Source of the DNA: Anaerolineae bacterium
GTDB taxonomy: Bacteria > Chloroflexota > Anaerolineae > DTLA01
Direction of reading: 5' to 3'
DNA length: 43,307 bases
Assembly (NCBI GenBank): GCA_029907165.1
Contig: JARYMK010000005.1
Span: forward strand, 1 to 43,307
Part shown: in pieces, positions 9,501 through 15,862 of the stretch
How the letters are laid out: each line of letters opens with the position of its first letter
How positions within the stretch are numbered: the stretch's first letter is position 1
Program-made: the position numbers and the translations under genes
The notes under the pieces: generated by a model
Database searches by the model: none
What the model saw: the letters and a program-made list of their open reading frames with translations, nothing else
What the model was told of the DNA's origin: nothing

Positions 9501-11196
9501 GGTCGGTGGACCTAATGATGTCAAAGTCCGTGCCAGACCCGTACTGGGTGGACGCGCCGATGCCCATGCCCGTAAAGGACGACGGCGGAGCGACGGTGCC
9601 GTAGCCCATGGCGCCGTTGCCGGTGGACGCCAGCCACGACATCTTGGGCGCGGCCGCCTTGCTCAGGTAGGCCTGGAACCGAGATTCAAAGTCCCAGCCG
9701 TCGTTGTCGGTGGCCGAACCGCCGTAGGACATGCTCACGATGTCGGCCTCGTCGCCCGTGCCCGAGATGCCATCGGGGCCAAGCGCCACGAAGTAGTAGT
9801 TGTCGGTGGCATAGCCGCCGCGGTAGAAGTTGCCCACGGCGATGAGTTTGGCGTTCTTGCCGCCGCCCTGCACCATGCCGCCAGCGCCTTCCGGCTTATA
9901 GTCGGGCGCGCCCCCGTCCACGACACCCTGGCCGACGACTGCCGAGGCGCACAGGACGCCGTGATCGCCGCCCGACAGCAGCGGGTCGTTCAGCATGAAT
10001 GCGACGACCTTGCCGGGTCCAGGAGGCGCGAACTCGTCCACATACGGAGCCCACAGCCAGTCAAACCCGGGCGGGTGATTCTGACCGTCGGAAATCCAGT
10101 ACACCATGCCGCCGGAGATGTCGGCATAGCCGTCGCTGCCCGGGGCATCCGCTGCGGAATCCCAGTTGTCCTTCCAGGCGATGGGATCGTCCTTGGTGAC
10201 GGGCTTCTCGTCCGAGAAGTCGTAGTTGTCGTCCAAGTCAACGTACACGGTGTCGTAGACGCCAGCCTCATGCTCGTCGGCCACGAGGACGGCCACCTTC
10301 TCGCCATACCACCACTTCTGGAGCGCCGTGTCCGGGTACCAGCCGATGTGGTACACGCCGCTCTTGCTGGTGCCAGGGGTTACGTAGGTGTAGCCTGTAC
10401 GTGACCAGGTGGGGTTCGCTTCGGTGATAGTGAAAGAGGTGTCCGCGTACCAAGTGCCGAAGTAGCGGAGGCCCAGCCCACCATACGCGCCGTAGTAGTT
10501 GGCGTAGTAGAGCATGGAGTACTCGTCAAAGGCGATGGGCCAGCCGTAGTACGGGGACTCGGGGTCGTTGTTCACGGCCCAGGTGCCCTGCAGGTCGGGG
10601 TGCGCGAAGTCTATGCCGGAGTCAATGACGGCGACCTTCACGCCCTCGCCGGTGAAGCCCTTGGCCCAGGCCGCTGCAGACTTGTGGCCCTCGGCCACGT
10701 CCCACCAGCCCGTCGGCTCCACGTCCCTGGACGCGGGCTGCCAGGCGCCGGGGTAGCCCGCTGCCTTCACCGCGGCGACCCGCTCGCGGATCTTCTCCGC
10801 GGCCTGCGCCTGCTTCGTCGCCAGGTCGGGGTCAACCGGCTGCGGTGGCGCATACGGCATGGGATCCAGCACCGCCATCACACCATCCACGGAGGCCAGT
10901 TTGAACAGGTTCTTGGCCTTGACCTTGCCCACCACAGAGGTGAGCCCCAGGATGGTGCGGACGGTGGCCTTCTCCATGTAGCCACTCACGTCGGTCCCCT
11001 CGGCCACGAAGACGTTGACGTCCACCAACGTCTCGCCGCCCGCCTTGGCGACCGGCCGCAGGGTCGGGGCGATCTTGGCCAGCGAGGCCGATGTCGCAGT
11101 CTCGGGGCCACTTGCCATGGCCATCGGGGCGGCCAGCGCCAGGATCATGCTCAGCGCCATGACTACACCGAGGGCCTTCCAATACTTGCCGTGCAT
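6583..11196 (-). CDS. Secreted pyrolysin-like subtilisin (S8) with C-terminal beta domains and DNRLRE module
   Basis: This 1537-residue extracellular serine protease has a signal peptide of about 29 residues, an I9-like propeptide (about 55-112), then the S8 domain. Catalytic residues are D192 (AVIDSGIDFAHPDL), H412 (SGGDHGVLCASAV), oxyanion N527 (ASTGNG) and S620 (GGTSRSCPIAAG). The Asp-His gap of 220 residues is far above the few dozen usual for subtilisin and resembles pyrolysin-type enzymes; it contains an acidic VDLDDNYDFSDE stretch likely to bind calcium. After about 700 come beta-sandwich regions, a pre-peptidase-type segment (DVDLFVLYDANNDG), and a final DNRLRE domain (DTYISGW ... LLKFDLSSI ... 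VTSLVQQWVSG). The start at 11196 has AAAGGAG upstream; the frame remains open 12 codons further. It is monocistronic. The substrate may be environmental protein (inference). Confidence 0.88.
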   Translation of the reverse strand: MHGKYWKALGVVMALSMILALAAPMAMASGPETATSASLAKIAPTLRPVAKAGGETLVDVNVFVAEGTDVSGYMEKATVRTILGLTSVVGKVKAKNLFKLASVDGVMAVLDPMPYAPPQPVDPDLATKQAQAAEKIRERVAAVKAAGYPGAWQPASRDVEPTGWWDVAEGHKSAAAWAKGFTGEGVKVAVIDSGIDFAHPDLQGTWAVNNDPESPYYGWPIAFDEYSMLYYANYYGAYGGLGLRYFGTWYADTSFTITEANPTWSRTGYTYVTPGTSKSGVYHIGWYPDTALQKWWYGEKVAVLVADEHEAGVYDTVYVDLDDNYDFSDEKPVTKDDPIAWKDNWDSAADAPGSDGYADISGGMVYWISDGQNHPPGFDWLWAPYVDEFAPPGPGKVVAFMLNDPLLSGGDHGVLCASAVVGQGVVDGGAPDYKPEGAGGMVQGGGKNAKLIAVGNFYRGGYATDNYYFVALGPDGISGTGDEADIVSMSYGGSATDNDGWDFESRFQAYLSKAAAPKMSWLASTGNGAMGYGTVAPPSSFTGMGIGASTQYGSGTDFDIIRSTDQILYGDVQSWSNRGPGATGSVGVSVAANGAWGAGDLALNEVGDGWIAWEIWGGTSRSCPIAAGNLALVYDAYKQAHGEFPTYEVARELLMSGATDAKHDPFVQGAGVVNADRATDVAGGLYGLRVSPAFWQAGDYRGEEIEGFANIVHPGTSTSKTFTLYNHGTTDITATVTDAHMEKVGTVTTQFAVNQAEESAPNFQRLADYLYDATPLVAPGGPYHDADLMVVKAWFPLQHFTTSNVFTGPLAYDQRFRVLAYDWTDLNGDGVLWTDKNGNGVVNAGEDQVGEYNRFNYGYDTGPSFGITVGKPGQRFHDGLFVGVQRRTQAKVNKETVVSLEITFFKRVDWPWMTIDTGRAAGELVVPAGGSATFTATLDVPEDAPLGAYEGVVLVSDPGDGVHSGHVSAIPVTAMVAADGAQFQFGGVDQPLPYNNGTVSGFQDWSWRAESGDWRFFFTDIPDQVFAQGTYLVAKTQWGTFPTDIDTLIYGSEEDVFSAMAPDIFGPYTLGFKGGSPNKNIGAGMWLFDTATGTSEEWVSAPISTGLHLFMLHNVLFSGETINEPFSGQVGTAVLNPSLLIIDGRTNPGSLPVTLTSDLSFDDIAATAYGLGGVEKYVVPAVQDDPDDPSTATYQYPVTINHGGLLEARTHAAASDVDLFVLYDANNDGVFDFDHEVIGSSTTPTGDEYVMVKFPADGNYLVAVHGWGVTEGDPVEITINAVQGNDLAVQNVVKHPDGSFTFDVAWNKVFTPGMSYWGLVMIGPAHAPGIFQLPVFAATPPKYTAKFGVAEDTYISGWEPTTIFGSRAELRIRQGAVKAPLLKFDLSSIGSDATFESAKLTMYYLGYDSGQHDMTVQVHALKRDWTEDAANWLFATGTDMWGSPGAADTASDVEPTPVASALLKPATTTTKVEFDVTSLVQQWVSGSLPNFGMLLKGVGKVSTQYTFRSSEQPYVPNQQYVPMLEVSYWLESEMPKP

Positions 11197-11562
11197 GTTC
11201 GTTCTCCTTTCTGTGTCTCGCTGCACTACCAAAGGACCGTTGACGCGATTGAAGAGCGGATACTGCTCATGGGTCGGCCTTTCCTAAGCGCGTACATCAC
11301 CCCCTTTCAGGTATCCTCTTGCACCCCGATCCGATGAAAAGGCCTCTGCGAAACGAGGTCAACGGCGACCGTCTTGCTCGGACGCACCTAATCCAGGGGC
11401 AAGCGCCCCCGCCACGAACATGCGATGAATCCTCGCCGGTTGTTGCGACACCCGGCACGCTGACCACGGAGACTTCATGGAGAAATAGATGCTGCCCGCC
11501 TTGGGCGCAAGCGCCCATTCTGGTGCAGGATACCCTGCGCACCATCCATCCGATGTTGGTAA

Positions 11563-11633
11563 CGGTCATTGCGAGGGCGCTGCGTGCAGCAGGCAACCCC
11601 CACGGTCCGAGATTGCTTCGCTCGCAATGACCG
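11563..11633. repeat. 71-bp palindromic interspersed repeat
   Basis: CGGTCATTGCGAG (11563-11575) and its exact reverse complement (11621-11633) flank 45 bp that includes GAGATTGCTTCG. Elements with GTCATTGCGAG ends and GAAGCAATCTC cores are, from memory, scattered through many bacterial genomes between genes. Only one copy is present in this window, so its family membership is recalled rather than shown. Confidence 0.6.
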
Positions 11634-11813
11634 AATAGAACCGCGTGCGTACGATCTGCAACAGAAGATGGAACTGCCCACCAATCCCACCGGTTTGCAA
11701 CTTCTATTTTACGGCACGATTGCGCAGATGTCAAGGGTTTTTGCGGTCTTTTTAAACTTCCGACCTCATGTCTGACAAACTTTCGGGCGAATGGAGATAG
11801 TACCCCTTTCCTA

Positions 11814-11842
11814 TTGAAGGCCGGGGCATATCCCCCTACAAT
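11814..11842 (+). promoter_or_regulatory. Sigma-70-type promoter of the flp pilin gene
   Basis: TTGAAG (11814-11819), a 17-bp spacer and TACAAT (11837-11842) predict a transcript start near 11849 and a leader of about 44 nt. The spacer contains the dyad GGGGCATATCCCC (11823-11835), a possible operator placed where a bound repressor would block polymerase. Confidence 0.65.
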
Positions 11843-11892
11843 GGAGGCAGATTATTGGAACTGCCAAATACCATAAGAAAGGAGGCCGAGAC

Positions 11893-12039
11893 ATGTTCTA
11901 TCTGAATCGCGAAAAAGGGCAGGGATTGGTTGAGTACGCATTGATCCTCGTGCTGGTAGCCGTCGTCGTCATCGCCGTGCTGTTGCTGCTTGGCCCCGCG
12001 ATCGGCAACGTCTTCAGCACCGTCATCAGCAACCTGTAG
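11893..12039 (+). CDS. flp: Flp-type IVb major pilin
   Basis: This 48-residue prepilin is the structural subunit of the Tad pilus. A short basic leader, MFYLNREKG, ends in the Gly cleaved by prepilin peptidase. The mature protein starts QGLVEYALI with Glu at +5 and Tyr at +6, the Flp hallmark, then a hydrophobic helix of about 20 residues and a short polar tail. Length is typical for Flp (45-60). AAAGGAGG sits 7 nt before the ATG, the strongest ribosome-binding site of the locus, as expected for an abundant subunit. A promoter lies at 11814-11842 and a hairpin follows at 12075, so flp may be expressed well above the downstream genes. Confidence 0.92.
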   Translation: MFYLNREKGQGLVEYALILVLVAVVVIAVLLLLGPAIGNVFSTVISNL

Positions 12040-12074
12040 CACCCATCGTCCAGACAGACCAATCCGAGCACCCG

Positions 12075-12107
12075 GGAGCAGGCTTCGCACAGCGCGGAGC
12101 CTGCTCC
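12075..12107 (+). terminator. Hairpin after flp, possible attenuating terminator
   Basis: A perfect 10-bp stem, GGAGCAGGCT (12075-12084) with 12098-12107, closes a 13-nt loop 36 bp after the flp stop. Only TCT follows, so termination is probably partial. Its place between the abundant pilin and the minor pilins suits differential expression (inference). Confidence 0.5.
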
Positions 12108-12307
12108 TCTCAATCCAAGCAACCGAACCTGTCATCCGCACATTCATAGGCAGACCGTTTTCATCCCATCATTGCGCGACAGTACCTAAATCCTATTGTG
12201 AAGTCCGGATTGGGGGAATAGAATACAGGTAGCATGGCGTTTGGCGGCAATACAGCCAGCCACGGCTCTATGCTTCCAATCGTGCGAGGCTAAGGTAGGT
12301 GGTGAAG

Positions 12308-12727
12308 ATGGGAAAGCGGCTGTCTCTCAAACCGCGGCGACGTGGCCAGAGCCTGGTGGAACTGGCTCTGATTATGCCCATCATCCTGATCATCATGGCG
12401 TCGGTCTTTGACATCGGGCGCGTGCTGGACGCGTCCATCGTCCTGACCAACGCGGCGCGCGTGGGCGCTCGGTTTGGCGCCAACCATCCCACCTGGTACG
12501 ACTCCATCCGCGCCCGCGTGGTGGACTTTGCCAATGATTCAGGCATGAACTTCACCGGCGTGCGACTCACAGGGGCCAACGTCGCCGTATCGTCCGGCAT
12601 CGCGCCGGGCACGCCCGTGGTCGTTACGATTACCTACGACGTCCCGCTCACCTTCGGCCGCGCCATCGGGTTGAACACCATCCGAATCGTGCGCAGGGCC
12701 GAGATGATGATCCTGGTGAATCCGTGA
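12308..12727 (+). CDS. tadE: TadE-like minor pseudopilin
   Basis: This 139-residue TadE-family pseudopilin has a basic N-terminus (KRLSLKPRRRG) before a prepilin-peptidase-type site, mature start QSLVELALIMPI with Glu at +5, and one transmembrane helix. It continues with the conserved D-x-GR...NAARVGARFG block and a beta-rich extracellular end. TadE proteins prime or stabilise Tad pilus assembly. GTG 12299 and ATG 12308 are both possible; ATG is chosen for its 5-nt spacing from AGGTGG. It is 268 bp after flp and 12 bp before the next TadE-like gene. Confidence 0.88.
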   Translation: MGKRLSLKPRRRGQSLVELALIMPIILIIMASVFDIGRVLDASIVLTNAARVGARFGANHPTWYDSIRARVVDFANDSGMNFTGVRLTGANVAVSSGIAPGTPVVVTITYDVPLTFGRAIGLNTIRIVRRAEMMILVNP

Positions 12728-12739
12728 GGTGGCGAGAGT

Positions 12740-13195
12740 ATGCTGATGCGACAAACACCGAGCGAACTTTGGCGAAAGGGCCGACGAGGGCAGGCCGCCG
12801 TGGAGTTTTCCATGGTGATCATGATCCTCGTGTTGATCATCATTGGGACAATAGACTTCTCACGGCTGTTCTTCACGTGGGCTAGCATGGCCAACGCCGC
12901 CCGCGAAGGCGCGCGCTACGGCACCGTCTGGCCCAAACGCTGGACCGATGCGGACTACCCGCCGCCCAACAACATTGAGTTCCGCACCCGCGCCATGCTG
13001 GCGACCCTGGGTGCGGACAATGTGCAGGTGGAAATCCACTGCTACGACCAGTGGGGCGGCGCCCACGAGTACGAACGCTACCTGTGCGTAACCGGCAACC
13101 AGATTCAGGTCATCGTGCGCGCGCAGTTCCGCAGTTGGACGCGCATCATCCCGCCGTTGAACCTGGTCGCCAAAGCGCGAATGGTCATTGACTGA
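12740..13195 (+). CDS. Second TadE/TadF-like pseudopilin
   Basis: This 151-residue pseudopilin is paralogous to its upstream neighbour. RRG then QAAVEFSMVIMI gives the prepilin cleavage site and the +5 Glu, followed by a single helix and the DFSRLFFTWASMANAAREGARYG block typical of TadE. The extracellular part contains two Cys (HCYDQ and YLCVTG) that could pair. GAGGTGG precedes ATG 12740 by 7 nt. It could equally be named tadF; sequence alone does not separate the two. Confidence 0.85.
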   Translation: MLMRQTPSELWRKGRRGQAAVEFSMVIMILVLIIIGTIDFSRLFFTWASMANAAREGARYGTVWPKRWTDADYPPPNNIEFRTRAMLATLGADNVQVEIHCYDQWGGAHEYERYLCVTGNQIQVIVRAQFRSWTRIIPPLNLVAKARMVID

Positions 13196-13234
13196 GTCGG
13201 CCACTCCCCCCTAGACATCTTGGGAGGTGGAGAA

Positions 13235-14767
13235 GTGAAAGGAGCAACATTGCAGAGAGAAAGAGGTCAGTCGTTGGTGATCGTTGCGTTTGCCATGGTG
13301 GTGCTGCTGCTGTTCGCCATGTTCGCCGTGGACCTGAGTTACGCCTACGTCCAGCGGCGGCAGATGCAGAACGCAGCCGACGCCGCGGCGCTGGCCGGAG
13401 CCCGCGAACTCACCATCGCCCAGGGTTCCGCCCCGGAGGAGCGCATCTCCAGCGGCCAGTTGTACAGCATCATCCTGGACTGGGCCCAGCGCAACCAGGC
13501 GCAGACCGTCCAGGCGCTGTACATCCGGCCCGACCAGTCCACGTTCGCCATCAACGCGGGCGACGGCTCGCCGGTGCCCGATCCCGACAGGGCCTCGGGC
13601 ATCTACGTCCAGGCGTGCACCAATTTCCCCACGTTCTTCTCGCGCTTCATCGGCCTGGGCATGATGAACATGTGCGCCGAGGCCGAGGCGAGTTTCGGCG
13701 CGGCATGGTCGGCGCGAGGCCTGGCGCCCCTGGCCATCCTGTACTCGGATTTCCAAGTGGGCGATGAGTACAGCCTCTTCGCGGGCAACTACAAACACGC
13801 CACCGCGCGCTGGGGCTGGATGGGCTGGGATTGTACATTCCCATCCAAGTGCTCGCCCGATGCCAATTCCCTGAAGTACTGGATGGAGAACGGCTACCAG
13901 GGGTACGTCGCCCGCAACTCTAACTACATGGCCGACCCTGGTATGAAGGAGTCGGTCCTCCACCAGGCTGACGTGGGGCAGGTGCTGCTGCTCCCCGTCT
14001 TTGACAAGATTTACCAGTTCACCACCGACGAGGAGTGCAATAAGAACTCGCCGCGCTACAACCCGGACTACTGCGCCAACGCGTGCAAGGGCGACTACCC
14101 CAACGTCGTCTGCGCCTACACGGACAACACCACGCTGAAAGGCCAATACTACTACCACATCATCTCTTTTGCGGCCTTCAAGGTTACCAACAAGGGCCAG
14201 CACCAACTGGACGGCGAGTTCGTGTCCTACATCGTGGACGGCACCTGGACCAACCCCAGCCCGTGGGACAAGGGCGTCGTCGTCATGCGCCTCACCGAGC
14301 GCGACAAGCCACCCATTGGAGGCTCGCCGGTGCCTACGAACCCGCCCGAGCCGACGGCGACCCCGTGGCCAACGGACACGCCTGAACCGACAGCGACTCC
14401 TACGCCGGTGGGGCCGGCGCCGACAGACACGCCCGTGCCAACGGCTACGCCCACGCCTGCGGGCCCGACGCCTACGCCGACGCCCACGGCCACGCCGTGC
14501 CTGACGCCCAACGCGCCCACGTCGCTCACCGGCAGCCGCAGTGGGCAGAACGTGTACCTGTCCTGGAACGCCCCCAGCGGGCCGCCCGTTACCCAGTACA
14601 ACATCTACTGGGCCACAGCCCAGGACGGCACCTACGGATTCCTGACCAGCACCACCAGCACGTCGTACTCGTACAAGACCACATCGGGCCGCTGGTACTA
14701 CGTCAAGGCAGTCAATGGGTGCGGCACCGGGCCGGAGTCCAACAAGGTTTACGTGCCGCCCAAATGA
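13235..14767 (+). CDS. tadG: TadG-like pilus protein with Pro-Thr linker and C-terminal fibronectin III domain
   Basis: This 510-residue protein starts with GTG; GGGAGGTGG lies 4 nt upstream, so the longer TTG-initiated frame at 13220 is rejected. The N-terminus, ERGQSLVIVAFAMVV plus a helix and AVDLSYAYVQRRQMQNAADAAALAGAREL, is the TadG/DUF2134 signature. It has a prepilin-like Gly-Gln but lacks the +5 Glu. A Cys-containing extracellular region follows, then a linker of repeated T-P-x-P-T-A-T-P units (about 365-426). The last 84 residues look like a fibronectin type III fold (PTSLTGSRSG...VYLSWNAP ... YNIYWA ... YYVKAVN). The FN3 tail is unusual for TadG and suggests a surface-binding role (inference). 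A perfect palindrome follows the gene. Confidence 0.85.
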   Translation: MKGATLQRERGQSLVIVAFAMVVLLLFAMFAVDLSYAYVQRRQMQNAADAAALAGARELTIAQGSAPEERISSGQLYSIILDWAQRNQAQTVQALYIRPDQSTFAINAGDGSPVPDPDRASGIYVQACTNFPTFFSRFIGLGMMNMCAEAEASFGAAWSARGLAPLAILYSDFQVGDEYSLFAGNYKHATARWGWMGWDCTFPSKCSPDANSLKYWMENGYQGYVARNSNYMADPGMKESVLHQADVGQVLLLPVFDKIYQFTTDEECNKNSPRYNPDYCANACKGDYPNVVCAYTDNTTLKGQYYYHIISFAAFKVTNKGQHQLDGEFVSYIVDGTWTNPSPWDKGVVVMRLTERDKPPIGGSPVPTNPPEPTATPWPTDTPEPTATPTPVGPAPTDTPVPTATPTPAGPTPTPTPTATPCLTPNAPTSLTGSRSGQNVYLSWNAPSGPPVTQYNIYWATAQDGTYGFLTSTTSTSYSYKTTSGRWYYVKAVNGCGTGPESNKVYVPPK

Positions 14768-14803
14768 CGTCGGCCCGTCTCCGGCCTGCGGAGAACCAAA
14801 GAC

Positions 14804-14835
14804 CACGCTGGCGGGCATATATGCCCGCCAGCGTG
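14804..14835. repeat. Perfect 32-bp palindrome between tadG and cpaB
   Basis: CACGCTGGCGGGCATA (14804-14819) is followed directly by its exact reverse complement (14820-14835). It could act as a hairpin terminator for the flp-tadG unit, although no T-tract follows, or as a dimer binding site. It ends 10 bp before the -35 box of the cpaB promoter. Confidence 0.7.
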
Positions 14836-14845
14836 CGTCAGGTGG

Positions 14846-14874
14846 TTGCCATTTCTGAAAAACTGCAGTACAAT
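14846..14874 (+). promoter_or_regulatory. Sigma-70-type promoter of the cpaB-tadC operon
   Basis: TTGCCA (14846-14851), a 17-bp spacer and TACAAT (14869-14874) predict a start near 14881 and a leader of about 47 nt. The -10 box is identical to that of flp. Placement after a hairpin suggests that the assembly machinery is transcribed separately from the pilin genes. Confidence 0.65.
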
Positions 14875-14927
14875 ATACACAGTTGCCGTATCGGCGTCTC
14901 TGACAAGTCAACCGGAGGAGGGGTCTC

Positions 14928-15824
14928 ATGCGACGCAGATCTAGACTTCTACTCATTTTGGGAATCCTGCTGGCCGTCGTCGCAACGCTCGTTACGTACA
15001 CCATGCTCCAGAAGCCACAGCAGCCGGTGGAGCAGCCACCGGTAGTTACCCGGAAAGTGGCTGTTGCCACTCAAGACATCCCCTATGGTACGCTGGTGGA
15101 TCCGCTGACGGTGGAATTGCGCGACTGGCCTGTGGACACGGCCCCCGCGGACGCCATCGGCAATACGGCCGACCTGGCGGGCAAGTACGCCAGGACGGCT
15201 ATCTTCGCTGGCCAGGTCATCCGGGCCGATATGCTGGCGACGCGCAGCAACTTGGCCAGCGGAGAGGGCCCCGCTTCCATCCTCGTTCCGGCCGGCATGG
15301 TCGCGTACCCGTTCCCAATTGACGAGTTCAGCGGCGTATCCTACGCGCTCAAGACCGGCGACCGCGTGGATGTGCTCATCACGTTCAAATTCATATCTGT
15401 GGACCGGGAAACCCAGTCACCCCTGCCCCTGGAAAGGGGGTTGGAAGGGGAGATCAAGGGCATTCAGATTCCCCGCCTGGTCTCGCAGCTGACGCTTCAA
15501 AACATAGAAGTCCTGCGCGTGGGCTCGTGGTACGTTCCGCCAGTCCAGCCCACCACGCAGCAAGGCGGCCAGCAGCAACAGGCGCAGGCGACCCCGCCTC
15601 CGCCCGCCGTGGTTACGCTCCTCATGCCGCAACAGGACGCCCTCGTGCTCCAGTTCGCCAAGGAAGCCAAGGCCACGATTGAACTGGCCCTGCGCAACCC
15701 CAATGACCAGGAGATCGTAACCACCCAGTCGGTTACGCTGGATTACATGCTGGCGCGGTTCAACATCACGGTGCCCATCCTGAGGGACGAGTCGCTGGAG
15801 ACCCTCCGCCCCGCGACCAGGTAG
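14928..15824 (+). CDS. cpaB: Flp pilus assembly protein CpaB/RcpC
   Basis: This 298-residue membrane-anchored protein has one N-terminal helix (6-26) and then a SAF domain (VAVATQDIPYGTLVDPLTVELRDWP, about 45-105), as in CpaB/RcpC. In diderms CpaB works with the secretin CpaC; no secretin gene is present here, so a wall-side periplasm-like role is likely. Residues about 162-176 (QSPLPLERGLEGE) are encoded by a CCCCT/AGGGG inverted-repeat stretch and may be an in-frame insertion. A Gln-rich loop lies at about 210-225. GGAGGAGG precedes the ATG. It is the first gene of the unit that continues through tadC. Confidence 0.88.
   Translation: MRRRSRLLLILGILLAVVATLVTYTMLQKPQQPVEQPPVVTRKVAVATQDIPYGTLVDPLTVELRDWPVDTAPADAIGNTADLAGKYARTAIFAGQVIRADMLATRSNLASGEGPASILVPAGMVAYPFPIDEFSGVSYALKTGDRVDVLITFKFISVDRETQSPLPLERGLEGEIKGIQIPRLVSQLTLQNIEVLRVGSWYVPPVQPTTQQGGQQQQAQATPPPPAVVTLLMPQQDALVLQFAKEAKATIELALRNPNDQEIVTTQSVTLDYMLARFNITVPILRDESLETLRPATR
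15420..15450. repeat. CCCCT/AGGGG inverted repeats inside cpaB
   Basis: Two CCCCT units (15420-15424, 15426-15430) are followed by two AGGGG units (15435-15439, 15446-15450) within the coding frame. The translated stretch is low in hydrophobic residues and sits between two beta segments of the protein, as an inserted repeat would. No second copy is visible here. Confidence 0.35.
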
Positions 15825-15862
15825 GCCGACGGGAACAAGAATCGCGCGAAGGAACGCTTGGA

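Larger units (their letters stand above)
11197..11892. other. Long intergenic region between the S8 gene and the flp pilin
   Basis: This stretch separates two divergent genes. Near 11197-11215 it carries the S8 ribosome-binding site. The middle holds two small GGGC-CAAG-GCCC-like hairpins (around 11395 and 11505) and the palindromic repeat at 11563-11633. The right end is AT-richer and carries the flp promoter. The short open frames here show no recognisable protein. I found no tRNA, riboswitch or convincing S8 promoter. Confidence 0.6.

Noticed and set aside
7858-10404. 848-codon plus-strand open frame antisense to the S8 protease
   Set aside because: It has no recognisable domain, is Arg/Val/Gly/Ala-rich in the manner of a GC-rich shadow frame, and lies wholly inside a well-supported gene.
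11720-11745. Sigma-54-type promoter upstream of flp (GGCAC...GC)
   Set aside because: The GG-GC spacing is 7, not 10 bp, and a better sigma-70-type promoter lies nearer the gene.
14340-14515. Short repeated DNA units in tadG as a possible CRISPR or minisatellite
   Set aside because: They encode a Pro-Thr linker in frame, with no constant repeat and unique spacer pattern.
13211-15070. 619-codon minus-strand open frame across tadG and the cpaB start
   Set aside because: It runs through the palindrome and cpaB promoter, is composed of biased residues, and is antisense to recognised Tad genes.
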